42,117 bases of DNA from positions 1-42,117 of the forward strand of contig DATLRC010000010.1 of NCBI GenBank assembly GCA_035534895.1. Direction: 5' to 3'. The notes beneath the pieces are model-generated. The model had not been told where the DNA came from, did no database searches, and was given only the letters and a program-made list of their open reading frames with translations. The stretch is from DATLRC01 sp035534895. GTDB lineage: Bacteria > Patescibacteriota > Saccharimonadia > Saccharimonadales > UBA4665. Of this stretch, positions 8,322 to 17,836 are shown one piece after another (within the stretch, counting starts at the first letter, position 1; each line of letters begins with the position of its first letter). The position numbers were made by a program, and so were the translations under genes.

Positions 8322-9797
8322 CTAGTTATTCGGATTAATGCTTGATAGGACTGTCGATACATCGTAGTAACCAATAGCTTGTTTCAGTGTTGGATCAAAC
8401 ATATGTACCTCTACATGCCCAGTACTGCCATTGTAGAGAATATAAGCTAACTGGTCGTAACCTCTTCCCAGGAAGTCACCGGCTACAAATGTACCACTTG
8501 ATGCACTGACCCCGCTCAGATCTGTCGATACATCGTAGTAACCAGGAAAAGTAAGCAGATTTGGGCTAAATCTATGAACCTCAACATTACCGTTGGCATC
8601 GTTATAGAGAATATAATTTAGGCTTTCTTGATTGTCTACTGCTGCCTTTGATGCGACAAGCATACCTTGGCTAGGGTCAACTGCCCTCATACCAGTAGCA
8701 ATATGGGCTATCCAGCTTTGAGTATCAGAGCTCAAGACATGAGCTTCAACGCAGGCCGTACCAGTATTATTCAGCTGAACATATGCCAGATTAGTTGCTC
8801 CGCTAGAATTGTACTGATAGCTGATGACATTACTGCCCGAAAGAGCAGAGGTTATGTTATTAATAGCCGAACAGGGAGTGGTTGGATTACCAAACCAATT
8901 GGTAAATATATTGTCGAAGTTTTGATTGCCTGGAAAATGAGGCGTGTACGTATAGAGTGATGCCGTAGCCCCTGAATCTAGGGTAATTGTGGTGCCGTCA
9001 ACCGAACCAGTACCATCATAGTAAATTGGACTATAGCAGCTAGCAGGATTGTTACTATTTGGTGCTCCTGCCCCTAAGCGGTTGCCCTGAGTCATATAAG
9101 TTGGATAATCACAGAATGGTGGATCATCAGAGTTATTCCAGGTCTCAGTGGTGCCATCGAGTGGATTTACAAGTGTTTTGTTGACTTCCCAACCGACATT
9201 TCCTTCTGACCGCTGTTCCCAAAATTTAAACTTCCAGGTAGCAGTAATTACTTGACGAGAAAAACCGGCCGATTTATAAGTATCAACACACGTACCGCTG
9301 ACGCTAGTAACAGCTGTCCCATTCAGACTATAGAGCTCAAACCCACTGTAGTTGTTATATGTCGTACTATCTGGGCAGTCATTGCCCATAGCTGCTACAT
9401 ATTGTAACTCGCTACAACCCGAGCTACCTGTTACCAGTGACTCCTCTTTTTGCAAGGTGGTAAGTATAACCTGAGGGTTAAGACCATACGCTTGGGCAGC
9501 ATTCCAAACTATAGTTCCAGCCGTTGCATCAGCCCCGTATGTGTAGTTGGTTGAGGGAGAGTAACCAGTAGGCAAGGGTGCCCTAAAGCCGCTGTTAGGA
9601 CTAATGCAACTTCCGCTAAAAGTGTTGAGCCAGGTGTCTATTTGGGTTGGAGAAGTGAAAGAATTGACATTGTCAAAAGTCCGATCATCAATCAGCAGGT
9701 TAGGGTTAAAGGCGGCATAAGCGTTAAGAGCAGGCAATAATGCTGCTAGCAAGAGAGCAGGGCCAATTAGCAAGGCGCTTAATTTCTTAAGTGTCAT
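8322..9797 (-). CDS. Secreted surface protein: lysozyme-like N-terminal domain plus FG-GAP/VCBS-like repeats
   Basis: A 491-residue exported protein. A Sec signal peptide (KKLSALLIGPALLLAALLPA, cut near AYA-AF) is followed by a domain with LLIDDRTFDNVNSFTSPTQI, then WNAAQAYGLNPQVILTTLQK and EESLVTG. That pattern occurs at the N-terminus of actinobacterial proteins labelled hemagglutinin and recalls a transglycosylase/lysozyme fold, with Glu of EES a possible catalytic acid. About 100 C-terminal residues hold two clear tandem repeats (LNYILYNDANGNVEVHRF and LAYILYNGSTGHVEVHMF, each followed by GYYDVST), with a weaker one before them, as in FG-GAP/VCBS propeller blades. Cysteines are frequent, as in an oxidising extracellular setting. 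Its ATG overlaps the stop of the pilin-like gene (ATGA), so the two are made together. A role in host attachment or wall remodelling is inference. Confidence 0.75.
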   Translation of the reverse strand: MTLKKLSALLIGPALLLAALLPALNAYAAFNPNLLIDDRTFDNVNSFTSPTQIDTWLNTFSGSCISPNSGFRAPLPTGYSPSTNYTYGADATAGTIVWNAAQAYGLNPQVILTTLQKEESLVTGSSGCSELQYVAAMGNDCPDSTTYNNYSGFELYSLNGTAVTSVSGTCVDTYKSAGFSRQVITATWKFKFWEQRSEGNVGWEVNKTLVNPLDGTTETWNNSDDPPFCDYPTYMTQGNRLGAGAPNSNNPASCYSPIYYDGTGSVDGTTITLDSGATASLYTYTPHFPGNQNFDNIFTNWFGNPTTPCSAINNITSALSGSNVISYQYNSSGATNLAYVQLNNTGTACVEAHVLSSDTQSWIAHIATGMRAVDPSQGMLVASKAAVDNQESLNYILYNDANGNVEVHRFSPNLLTFPGYYDVSTDLSGVSASSGTFVAGDFLGRGYDQLAYILYNGSTGHVEVHMFDPTLKQAIGYYDVSTVLSSINPNN

Positions 9798-10402
9798 GGC
9801 TGAACTTGTAAATTAAGCTGATCCGATGTGTCTTTAGTCTGCCCGTTTAATGAAGCAACCGCCGTAATCTGCCAGGTACCAGTCGTAAAACCAGCCTGGT
9901 TGACATTCCAGGTCCAAGATACTACCCCATTGCTGTCAGCTACCTGGGATTTGAGGGTCTTGACCACACCCTGCTGGGTAAACTCTATATAGCAGGATGC
10001 CCCAGGAGTTGTGTTACAGGTAGATAATTCTTGGCTAGGGGAGCTTGTTCCACTCAAACTAGGACTGTGATTACTTACAAAAGTACCAAAAGGAGCGATT
10101 AATCCTGTACTACTACTGGTAGGAGTTTGAGCCTCTGGGCCTTGGGGCGCAGTGGGTGTGGCAGCAGTTGTTGGTGGGCTACTACTCGTCGTCTTACTGC
10201 CTGAACTGGCCGCACTTTTAGTGGTGTTAGAGGAACTAGTACTAGGTATGATTCCCGAAGTGGCCTTTTGTTTATGGAAAAAATGAGTGGTGTTTGTAAG
10301 CTCTAATCCGGCCACAGCAATTATGGCGATACCCAAGATAATGGGCAGAAGTAGCTTCAGCCCTATAAAACCATTGTGGCATCTTACATTTTTTTCCAAC
10401 AT
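9794..10402 (-). CDS. Pilin-like membrane-anchored protein with Ser/Thr-rich stalk and Ig-like domain
   Basis: 202 residues: a short basic start, then G-F-I-G-L-K followed by an unbroken hydrophobic helix (about 16-35). A Ser/Thr/Pro/Ala stalk of about 70 residues follows, then a C-terminal beta-rich domain (about 125-202) with an Ig-like pattern and two cysteines (CNTTPGASC). The N-terminus looks like a type IV prepilin site (G-F before the helix), but Lys stands where pilins carry Glu5, so it may be a simple membrane anchor. A TAAAAT box lies 9 bases before the ATG with no Shine-Dalgarno. The stop overlaps the start of the secreted lysozyme-like protein (ATGA). A joint surface function is inferred from that coupling. 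Confidence 0.65.
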   Translation of the reverse strand: MLEKNVRCHNGFIGLKLLLPIILGIAIIAVAGLELTNTTHFFHKQKATSGIIPSTSSSNTTKSAASSGSKTTSSSPPTTAATPTAPQGPEAQTPTSSSTGLIAPFGTFVSNHSPSLSGTSSPSQELSTCNTTPGASCYIEFTQQGVVKTLKSQVADSNGVVSWTWNVNQAGFTTGTWQITAVASLNGQTKDTSDQLNLQVQP

Positions 10403-10533
10403 AGTACTTTTATTTTAAACTATTAACACTATGGTAGCATACCATCTGCCAAGATATCAAACTATTTTGAGTTCGTTTCGAATGTTTGGATTGAATGAAA
10501 CGCGAATACTGCTCATACATCCCCAGAGACAAT

Positions 10534-13500
10534 TTACGATCCTCTCGATAGTTCTTCTAACAGCTTTAGCAAAGCACTTTTCGCTACATCAGGCGAGAAG
10601 TACTTGTCTAGTACTTCTTGGGAATTGACACTCAGCTTTTCCCAGGTCTTTTTGTTTGTATAAAGCTTAATTACAGCTTTAGCAAAGGCTTTTGGGACAT
10701 CGGCCACTAAACAACTTTCATTGTCAACAAGATGCATTCCTTCAATACCAATCGAAGTACTAACGACAGGCAGACCGTATTCCATGGCTTGGCCAATTTT
10801 CCCCTTAACACCAGCCCCATATCTTAATGGTGCAATGAATACCCGTGAGCGGCGAAAAATATCATCCACATTTTCAATATAACCCATAACTTTCACATTA
10901 TCTGTTGCTAGTGCCAAGACTTTAGTGGGAGGGCTACTGCCAACAATTTTGACCAAAATATTGGGTAACTCTTTTGTTACTAATGGCAGTATCTCTTTAC
11001 AAAACCAGAGTGTTGCATCTACATTTGGTTGGTGAGAAAAGCCACCAATAAATACGATATCTCTCCGTTTTTCAAAAGAAAGATAGGGCCCGGGTTTTTG
11101 TATATGTATGTTTGAAACGACAGAAACTTTAGAATCAGGGGATAATTTATTAAGTAATTTTTGTTCCACTGGACTAACCACAAGAGAAGCGTCTGTGCGC
11201 TGAATCAGTCCGAGCTCAACTTTTTCCCAGCCATCTGCTATCTCTCCCAGCCTATCATCATGTTCTATCCTGGCCTGTCTACGTATTCTCAAAAAGGCCA
11301 GATCAACAGTGTCATAGATAATCTTAGCGCGCCCATACAGGCTACGGACGACATCAATATAAGAAGGAGCCACTGAAGGTCGAGATAACAAAACAAGATC
11401 ATAGTTGTTGCCGCGCTCCTGAGAAAATTTAAGAAAATCAACGCTGCCATATACTACTTCTACGCCACGGCCTTGAAGGTGTTTCGTATAAGGCCGAGAA
11501 TTAAATAAATTTTGGGGCCAAAATGTTATTTTGTACCCCATGTCTTGCAAGACGCCGATTAGATGGTTCATTCTAACCGAACCTGAATCCTTATCGGGCT
11601 CTGGCACATAGTGGTCAATAACTAACGCAAGTCGTTCCCTAGATCGATCACGGGCTTGAAGTAAACTTTTGGGGGACAAGTAATGCTGCTGCTCGAGAAC
11701 ATCACTCCACTTTTCAACAAACTTAGATTGATTAATCAATTGATACTTTTTCATACCGCGAGTAAGATCTTGACCAGCCGTAGCTCCTTCGTGGTGAAAA
11801 AGCTGAGAAGCTGGTTCATAGATGACTTTATACCCTGCCTGCCTTATTGAGAAAGCCAGATCTGTATCTTCATAGTAGGCGGGGACATATCTGGTATCAA
11901 AACAACCCACTTCATCAAAGAGCTTTCTCGGAACAGCAATACTGGCCCCTGAACAATAGTCTACCTCGCGAACATAATTATACTCATAATCATCTCTATT
12001 GCCCCCTCGGCCGTAGTTCCAGCCACTAGCATCTGAGAATATAATGCCACCCGCCTCTTGTAGGGTACCATTAGGGTAGACAAGCTTAGATCCTACGAGG
12101 CCCACATCTGGGCTTGCCTCTAATCTGTTGATCAAAGGATCAAGCCACTGACTATCCACTACCGTGTCATTGTTAAGGAAGACTAGGTACTTTCCTTTTG
12201 CAAGCTTAGCCCCTGTATTGCAGGAAATAACAAAACCTTGGTTTTTCTGATTGCTATGGAATATCATTCCTGGGATTGTCGAGAAGATCTCAGAGGAGGC
12301 ATCTTTTGAGCAGTCATCTATTACGATAACCTCAAAAGAGTATTTGGTCTCTAGCTTTGTAAGAGACATCAGACAATTAAGCGTAAAAGTGGCCTTGCCA
12401 AAAATCGGAATAATAATAGACACTTGTGGCTTCTTGTTGGTGGCGAACCGGATATTCCTTAAACGGGACCTCCCATAAGCCGGTATACCCGTCTTTATAC
12501 GCCATAAGAGGGCCGGTGGGTACAAATAAACTCCATATCCAGATATGTGCTTTAAGGTTCTGGCCAGTTTCCAAAACCGACTAACAAATAAGCAGTATGT
12601 CCTAGATGATCGGAGCCAGGATAGGGCTCTCCAACTTTTTGACGCTTTAACTTGGTTTAACTCTGCCCTAATTTTAGTAATTTCTTGTTTCATTAAATCT
12701 AGCTGGTTACGCTCTATAGGGATGTAGGCACCGACTTTTAAGGCTGCTTTCAAGTATTCATTATTAGTAATTGAACCATTATTTTCCTGGAGAAAGTATT
12801 TCATAGTTTGGACAATCGGTACTAAGCTCTTGAAGTCTTCGGAAGTTGGTACATTACTTAATTCGGGCTGTTTTAGAGTCTCTTTACTGATAGCAAAAAT
12901 CTGCCGGTAGGCAGGCGCTTCTGCTGGGTAACGATTCCTGGTTTGATTAAAGTTTAAGAATCTTTTTCTGAGTAGTTCTGAGCCTTTCCGTGAGGGTAAA
13001 TTTTCAAGTACGAAATAGTGGCTAATTAACGATCGCCACTCTTCCAAATTATTATTAGCAATACTGAAGTAATTAAGTCCATGCTTCTTGGCCCAGGCTG
13101 TTACGACCTCAGTCTTGGGTAATCCAGTCTCAACATGTTCTTTAAGCCAGGGATAAGGTTTGCCCGCAAGAGCTCGATAGACATTGTTAACTTCTTTTTC
13201 TGTCCGGCTGGTATTACCACTCTCAAATGGCGCAACCACAATTAGGAACTCTTTGGAAACTCGATAACACTCCTCTAGAAAAAGCTGCCGTTTATCAGCG
13301 CTAATATGCTCGAGTGTGTCAGTCGTCACCACGACATCAAAATATTTGTCATCAAACGGCATATTAAGGCCGTTACCACGGACATAGTTTTCCTGAGAGT
13401 CGTCAATGATATCAAGAATCGTAACTGAGTCTTGTGGCAAGAAATCTGCCGTTTTACCAGCATAGCCACCCACGTCTAGGATGGTTAGCCCTTTTTTGCT

Positions 13501-13581
13501 ACGGTTTGCTTCTATAATCTTAGCTGTCAGAAAGAAGCGCCCGTATTGGTCAAAAGTAGCCTCAACGTCAGGATCTATCAT
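10534..13581 (-). CDS. Three-domain fusion: SAM methyltransferase, GT2 and GT4 glycosyltransferase
   Basis: A 1015-residue protein. Residues 1-240 form a class I methyltransferase (LTILDVGGYAGKTADFL for SAM binding, then TTDTLEHISADKR). A short coiled stretch (about 290-315) and a hydrophobic linker follow. About 385-650 is a GT2 domain (VSIIIPIFGKATFTLNCL, VIVIDDCSKDAS, FLNNDTVVDSQWL, YYEDTDLAFSIRQAGY). About 670-1015 is a GT4 domain (ALVIDHYVPEPDKDSGS, IVFIGGFSHQPNVDA, FIAPLRYGAGVKGKIGQAME, the conserved E/K region). Such enzymes make and methylate or cap surface glycans; methylation of a terminal sugar can stop chain growth. Domain assignments are strong; the glycan is unknown. The start has no Shine-Dalgarno and a leader of about 30 bases after a TATTAT-like box. 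No frameshift is seen at the domain joints. Confidence 0.88.
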   Translation of the reverse strand: MIDPDVEATFDQYGRFFLTAKIIEANRSKKGLTILDVGGYAGKTADFLPQDSVTILDIIDDSQENYVRGNGLNMPFDDKYFDVVVTTDTLEHISADKRQLFLEECYRVSKEFLIVVAPFESGNTSRTEKEVNNVYRALAGKPYPWLKEHVETGLPKTEVVTAWAKKHGLNYFSIANNNLEEWRSLISHYFVLENLPSRKGSELLRKRFLNFNQTRNRYPAEAPAYRQIFAISKETLKQPELSNVPTSEDFKSLVPIVQTMKYFLQENNGSITNNEYLKAALKVGAYIPIERNQLDLMKQEITKIRAELNQVKASKSWRALSWLRSSRTYCLFVSRFWKLARTLKHISGYGVYLYPPALLWRIKTGIPAYGRSRLRNIRFATNKKPQVSIIIPIFGKATFTLNCLMSLTKLETKYSFEVIVIDDCSKDASSEIFSTIPGMIFHSNQKNQGFVISCNTGAKLAKGKYLVFLNNDTVVDSQWLDPLINRLEASPDVGLVGSKLVYPNGTLQEAGGIIFSDASGWNYGRGGNRDDYEYNYVREVDYCSGASIAVPRKLFDEVGCFDTRYVPAYYEDTDLAFSIRQAGYKVIYEPASQLFHHEGATAGQDLTRGMKKYQLINQSKFVEKWSDVLEQQHYLSPKSLLQARDRSRERLALVIDHYVPEPDKDSGSVRMNHLIGVLQDMGYKITFWPQNLFNSRPYTKHLQGRGVEVVYGSVDFLKFSQERGNNYDLVLLSRPSVAPSYIDVVRSLYGRAKIIYDTVDLAFLRIRRQARIEHDDRLGEIADGWEKVELGLIQRTDASLVVSPVEQKLLNKLSPDSKVSVVSNIHIQKPGPYLSFEKRRDIVFIGGFSHQPNVDATLWFCKEILPLVTKELPNILVKIVGSSPPTKVLALATDNVKVMGYIENVDDIFRRSRVFIAPLRYGAGVKGKIGQAMEYGLPVVSTSIGIEGMHLVDNESCLVADVPKAFAKAVIKLYTNKKTWEKLSVNSQEVLDKYFSPDVAKSALLKLLEELSRGS

Positions 13582-13775
13582 CAGTGAGTTAATTGTTTAT
13601 GATTTTTCTTGTACATATAATAAACCGAGCTTTTATACTGAAAACTTCTTAAAATACCTAGTCTAACTAGTATTGAGGAAGGCAATGCTCTAGTCAAGTT
13701 TTTGCCCAGATTGCAATAGATGGGATCGGTAAGACATGCTACTTAACCAATAATCATCAAAGATTAAATTAATGA

Positions 13776-15797
13776 TTATCTGAATTTATCAGAGACTCTA
13801 TATAGATAGAAGGTAATTGCTGGATAATGTACTTCACCCACATTGCTAACACATGGATCTTCAACCGGACTTGTTGATAGGGCATAGTTGACATGTTTTT
13901 CAATGAACTGAGAACAGTCAAATTTTACTTGGAAATTATCTTCCTGAACTAAACTAACCTTCTTTATAAATGCAGGATCAGAATTAAAGACTACATGCGC
14001 ATATCGATTATAAATGTAATCTGCTTGCTTACCTTCGATCTGCCGCCAAAATCTTAGATCCGGATATGGCTGCACACCACTCAAGGAATTACGATTACTG
14101 ATCATTGCCACGTTTTCAAAGTATATGTTATTCAAGGTCACCCAAGTAGAGCCTGGTCTAGACACGGAATCAATAGCAGCGGTTAACTCGCTTTTATAGA
14201 TTGGCCCAAGCCCATGGTAAAGGGGGTTAATACGAAAAACACTCCACAGCGAAAACAATAAGAATAGTATTACCCCAACAATAATTCTCCGGGTCAAGAA
14301 ACTAAACAAAATTGCTGCAAAAAATAGACCCAGAAAAGCAATTAGTAACCAGTCATGAATAAAAATAGGATAATGATTCCGAACATACTCTCCGGCCCAG
14401 GCTAAGACCAAAACACAAGGGATAAGATAAAGCATAGACACAAAATGTAGTAGTTTTGTAGAAATCTTAAGGCGCCCCAGCGACTCTACTATCAATAGCA
14501 GTTGCAATATTCCTGCAAAACCCAGTCCCATAATAAGACGCCCATGAGGGACTCTATCCAAGAACGTAATATTATAAAGTGGTTGCAAATTAGAGATAAA
14601 CAGATCGGCCAAAAAAAGTATGGCAATCAGCTCTATGCCCAGCAGTGGCCAGTTAACGCGAGTCGTTTTCTTGTATTCTGCGAATAAAAGCATCAACCCT
14701 GGTAAAAAAAGAAAAGGTAAGAAAAGTATGAAATCAGATGCCTCACTTTGGTTTGTGTAGTAATTTACTGCTCGGATGGGCCGCTCCAGTTGTGGCTGCA
14801 AGTAGGAAGAAAATATTTCAAAAACTGGGGTTCCACCTCCTTGAGCTATCCTATTGCCTGGATAAACAGTATGCGTAACAGCACTTATGGCACCCGATCT
14901 TGTATAGACAAAAGCCAAGACCACTAAAACAGCTATCAGGATACTTACAAAAAAGGTGCCCAGCTGCCAAAGCAAAGATCTAGACAGCAGCCTCTTGTTG
15001 GGGCCAAACTCCTTAATCAAATAGCCCAATACGAAAAAGGCTATTGTTAGCGCAATCGGTATTTGGAAAGGGGGATACAGAATTAGTGCAAAGCACGCTA
15101 ATAAGTAAGACAATGCAAGGACATATATAAGTCGTGTGTAGAAAAATCTTCTGTTCTTTAAAAAGGGCAGAGGCTCTTTACTGATTATTCGCATACCCAA
15201 TATGATTATAAAAAATCCATAAAATATCGGAGCAAAGGTACCAGTTTCATACCACCAAAACAAAAACGGGCTACATCCTACGGCGATACTGAACAAAGAG
15301 GAGAATAATCTTTTTTGCGGAAAGAGTCGCAGCACAAAGAAGTAACATCCTAATATCACCAGGTAGAGCAGTAGCCACCACTTAAAAGCGAAAGCATTTT
15401 CAAATGGAAGAACGAAGAATGCCAGATTTTGTGGTCTAAATATTTCTGACCAATCTTTATATGGGACGTCGCTGACCAAAGACATGTCACGACCGTTTTC
15501 AACGTCAGGGTTGACTCTAGGATAACCAGCAACTTTCTGGGCAATAGTTAATTGAGTATTAACTAGCCACTCGTCTGAGCGTATTGGCTGAGGGCTATTG
15601 AGTAATAGATTTTTGTCGGGAGTATTTCCATAAAGAACAGAATGATAAATACCTATCGATGTGCCACTGATTTGAAAAACCGTTAACAATAAAAGCAGTA
15701 CAGTGATAATTGTCGGGAAAAGCCAAACACTTCTCAAAAATTGTTTAGCTTGCTTTCTAGAAGTATTAAATTTCTCTTCTTTTCGAGAGATCATCAT
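13776..15797 (-). CDS. Polytopic membrane protein, DUF7657-like (probable GT-C fold)
   Basis: 673 residues with about 12-14 membrane helices after a basic cytoplasmic start. A large extracytoplasmic loop after the first helix contains NSPQPIRSDEWLVNTQLTIA, a motif I associate with DUF7657 proteins of Actinobacteria and CPR, which are distant relatives of GT-C glycosyltransferases. The C-terminal 130 residues form a soluble extracytoplasmic domain with three cysteines. GT-C enzymes use polyprenyl-phosphate sugars on the outer face of the membrane, which would fit the DPM1-like donor-making gene nearby. The donor link is inference. Two ATG codons begin the frame; the first lies 2 bases after the stop of the EmrE-like gene, so both are co-translated. 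Confidence 0.7.
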   Translation of the reverse strand: MMISRKEEKFNTSRKQAKQFLRSVWLFPTIITVLLLLLTVFQISGTSIGIYHSVLYGNTPDKNLLLNSPQPIRSDEWLVNTQLTIAQKVAGYPRVNPDVENGRDMSLVSDVPYKDWSEIFRPQNLAFFVLPFENAFAFKWWLLLYLVILGCYFFVLRLFPQKRLFSSLFSIAVGCSPFLFWWYETGTFAPIFYGFFIIILGMRIISKEPLPFLKNRRFFYTRLIYVLALSYLLACFALILYPPFQIPIALTIAFFVLGYLIKEFGPNKRLLSRSLLWQLGTFFVSILIAVLVVLAFVYTRSGAISAVTHTVYPGNRIAQGGGTPVFEIFSSYLQPQLERPIRAVNYYTNQSEASDFILFLPFLFLPGLMLLFAEYKKTTRVNWPLLGIELIAILFLADLFISNLQPLYNITFLDRVPHGRLIMGLGFAGILQLLLIVESLGRLKISTKLLHFVSMLYLIPCVLVLAWAGEYVRNHYPIFIHDWLLIAFLGLFFAAILFSFLTRRIIVGVILFLLFSLWSVFRINPLYHGLGPIYKSELTAAIDSVSRPGSTWVTLNNIYFENVAMISNRNSLSGVQPYPDLRFWRQIEGKQADYIYNRYAHVVFNSDPAFIKKVSLVQEDNFQVKFDCSQFIEKHVNYALSTSPVEDPCVSNVGEVHYPAITFYLYRVSDKFR

Positions 15798-15799
15798 AA

Positions 15800-16153
15800 T
15801 TACTTTTTAAAATTGAGTAATATGAGGCCGCTTAATATAAGTAATATTCCAAGAATCTTTAGGGGGGTGAAAACTTCTTTAAAAACGAAGTAAGAAGCAG
15901 TGAAGATCAGTACATACACCAAGGCAGTGGTGAGGGGTATAATGTAACCGAGGTCATACCTTGAGATTAAATACATGTATATCAGGAAGCTAACTCCATA
16001 GAGGATCACACCAGTCACTGCAAATGGAGTAATATTAAAACGTATCCTACCGTTGATAAGTTGTGCTGGTGCGCCGGACTTTGACCCAAGCTTTAAAGCC
16101 ACCAACGCAAGAGAGGTTGCCAGCACATATATAGTAACTATCAATTTCGACAT
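15800..16153 (-). CDS. EamA/EmrE-like four-helix membrane protein
   Basis: 117 residues with four membrane helices, the size and layout of small multidrug resistance (SMR)/EmrE-like proteins and single EamA repeats. YLISRYDLGYIIPLTTALVY in the middle and LKILGILLILSGLILLNF at the end are typical of the latter. In glycan clusters such half-size proteins (for example ArnE/ArnF) are proposed to flip undecaprenyl-phosphate-linked sugars. That role suits the neighbouring GT-C-like protein with which it is coupled by a 2-base gap. The Glu14 used by EmrE for proton coupling is not visible in the first helix, so drug export is less likely. A TAGAAT box sits 8 bases before the ATG. Confidence 0.75.
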   Translation of the reverse strand: MSKLIVTIYVLATSLALVALKLGSKSGAPAQLINGRIRFNITPFAVTGVILYGVSFLIYMYLISRYDLGYIIPLTTALVYVLIFTASYFVFKEVFTPLKILGILLILSGLILLNFKK

Positions 16154-16425
16154 TCAATTGTATTCTACAGAAATTCATCCGAAGATAAAACCATAGCATT
16201 TAGTATAATAGTTCTGTCAGGGCAGCTGAATCGGTAGTCGTGTTGGTACATTCAGAGACCACGTCAAGTATTACTCGCGACACTTTTTTGAAACACAAGA
16301 AAATGAAAGATTTTTTAAGAACCTCAATCTGTCTGATAATAAACCGTATTCTTATTTTCTTAGCGCAAATTAGGAATTTTTTATACGTACAATTAAATAA
16401 TCATTGTTATGAGGAATAACAAAAA
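16154..16425. other. Divergent intergenic region with a possible 38-residue leader ORF
   Basis: Between the EmrE-like gene and the next GT2 gene. A TATAAT (16203-16208) lies on the plus strand about 220 bp before the GT2 start, with no clear -35 box. An ORF at 16303-16419 encodes 38 mostly hydrophobic residues (MKDFLRTSICLIINRILIFL...). Its stop lies 6 bases before the GT2 ATG. It has no ribosome site I can see and may be chance. Confidence 0.25.
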
Positions 16426-17472
16426 ATGACGGAAAAACGATTAGTAAATAAATCAGTTCCCAAAGTGGCTGTGATTATTGTGTCCTACGGGCATGATTCG
16501 ATTCTAAGGCAGCTATTAACTGATATAGGGGCCCAAAAAAAGAATTATGATAAGCTGGTTGTGGTTGATAATCATCCCAATAGAAAGGGTGCATTGGTTG
16601 CTCGTGAAACGGGATTAGTAGATATTGTAATAGAAACACAAAATAATGGCTTTTCTGCCGGTTGTAACATAGGCGTAAAGGCTATAGAAGATGAAGTAGA
16701 TATACTTTTTTTCTTGAATCCGGACACATTGCCCGGGACTAATGTCCTAGATGTTATCCGTAGAAAGCAAGGAAACTATGCATTAACAATGCCCCTACTA
16801 ACTCTTCCTAGTGGAAAAGTAAATAGTGCAGGTAATGTTGTTCATATTTCTGGTCTCTCTTGGTGCGCTGGTCTCGAAGACGATCAATCTTCTCACACTA
16901 AGGAAACTAAATTATGTGTCGCTTCAGGCGCTTGCCTAGCAGTTAGTGTTGAGTGGTGGAGAAAGCTTGGAGGGATGGAGGAGAATTATTTTATGTATTA
17001 TGAGGATACAGACTTTAGCACAAGAGCCTTGCTACTCGGTGCCGACATTGGGTTATTACCAGAAGCACGAGTCGAGCATTACTATGAATATCACAAGGGA
17101 CAATATAAATGGTTTTACCTCGAGAGAAACCGCTTAATATATATAATACGTTGTTGGCCAGGAAAGGTCATAGCAGTACTCCTCCCTCTCCTGTTCGTTG
17201 TAGAAATTTCTCTTTGGTTTGTCGCCATCATTCAGAAACGATTTATTTTGAAATTAAAGGCAACAATTTCTATGATAAAGGCATTGCCGTTCGCTTTCCA
17301 TTCGCGATTATCCATACAAAGCACCAGGCTAATAGGTGCAAACGAGTTTTACAAGACTCTTGTCAGTAGACTTGATAGTCCAGCGCTAGGCTTGATAGGT
17401 AATAACTCAGCCATCAACAACCTACTCAGTGCATATTACAAGGGGGCAGGAGCTCTTCTGAAATGGTTATAG
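16426..17472 (+). CDS. Glycosyltransferase family 2
   Basis: A 348-residue GT-A enzyme. It shows AVIIVSYGHDSILRQLLTDI (about 15-34), VVVDNHPNRKG, NNGFSAGCNIGVKAI, FFLNPDTLPGTNVL (DxD-equivalent near residues 104-108) and NYFMYYEDTDFSTRALLLGA, the usual WbbL-like order. The C-terminal 120 residues hold one or two membrane-associated hydrophobic stretches (VIAVLLPLLFVVEISLWFV). The ATG is preceded by GAGGA at a spacing of 10, so it is translated from a leader. It stands alone, convergent with the DUF2304/DPM1-like pair. Linkage and sugar are unknown. Confidence 0.87.
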   Translation: MTEKRLVNKSVPKVAVIIVSYGHDSILRQLLTDIGAQKKNYDKLVVVDNHPNRKGALVARETGLVDIVIETQNNGFSAGCNIGVKAIEDEVDILFFLNPDTLPGTNVLDVIRRKQGNYALTMPLLTLPSGKVNSAGNVVHISGLSWCAGLEDDQSSHTKETKLCVASGACLAVSVEWWRKLGGMEENYFMYYEDTDFSTRALLLGADIGLLPEARVEHYYEYHKGQYKWFYLERNRLIYIIRCWPGKVIAVLLPLLFVVEISLWFVAIIQKRFILKLKATISMIKALPFAFHSRLSIQSTRLIGANEFYKTLVSRLDSPALGLIGNNSAINNLLSAYYKGAGALLKWL

Positions 17473-17476
17473 CGCT

Positions 17477-17836
17477 CTAACTATCTTTTCGGGACAGTCG
17501 GATTGAGAGTTCTTGATGCAAATCTTGTACACGTCGTTCAAGAGACTCTATCTTAATACGTGAACGGTTTGTCATAAAAAGCACCAATATAATACCTGTT
17601 ATTTGTATGACATCGAACAGGCTTAGTGGTTCCGTTTGGGTTAAATGATTTGAGAATAAGAACACATAGATAAATTGAGCCGAAGCTAACCCGGTAAAAA
17701 TAATAACCCAGACTAGCACCTGAGCAATGAATTTTTTTAGTGAAATCTTACCAGTTTTATAATTGACAAGCGCACTCAAAAGAGCAATCAAAACAAGTGG
17801 CGTGTTCAAAATTAGAAGAACCAGATATCTACTCAC
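17477..17836 (-). CDS. DUF2304 membrane protein
   Basis: 119 residues with three membrane helices and a charged helical tail (IKIESLERRVQDLHQELSIR) that probably forms a coiled coil. This matches DUF2304 in length and layout; the family is often found directly after a DPM1-like glycosyltransferase, as here. The GTG at 17836 is preceded by GGAG with a 7-base spacing. It overlaps the 3' end of the partner gene by 8 bases; a TTG five codons earlier (17851) is less likely. The protein probably anchors or assists its partner at the membrane; the molecular role is not established. Confidence 0.75.
   Translation of the reverse strand: MSRYLVLLILNTPLVLIALLSALVNYKTGKISLKKFIAQVLVWVIIFTGLASAQFIYVFLFSNHLTQTEPLSLFDVIQITGIILVLFMTNRSRIKIESLERRVQDLHQELSIRLSRKDS

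Noticed and set aside
10431..10628. Plus-strand ORF of 65 codons
   Set aside because: Most of it is antisense to the end of the 1015-residue fusion gene, without ribosome site or recognisable family.
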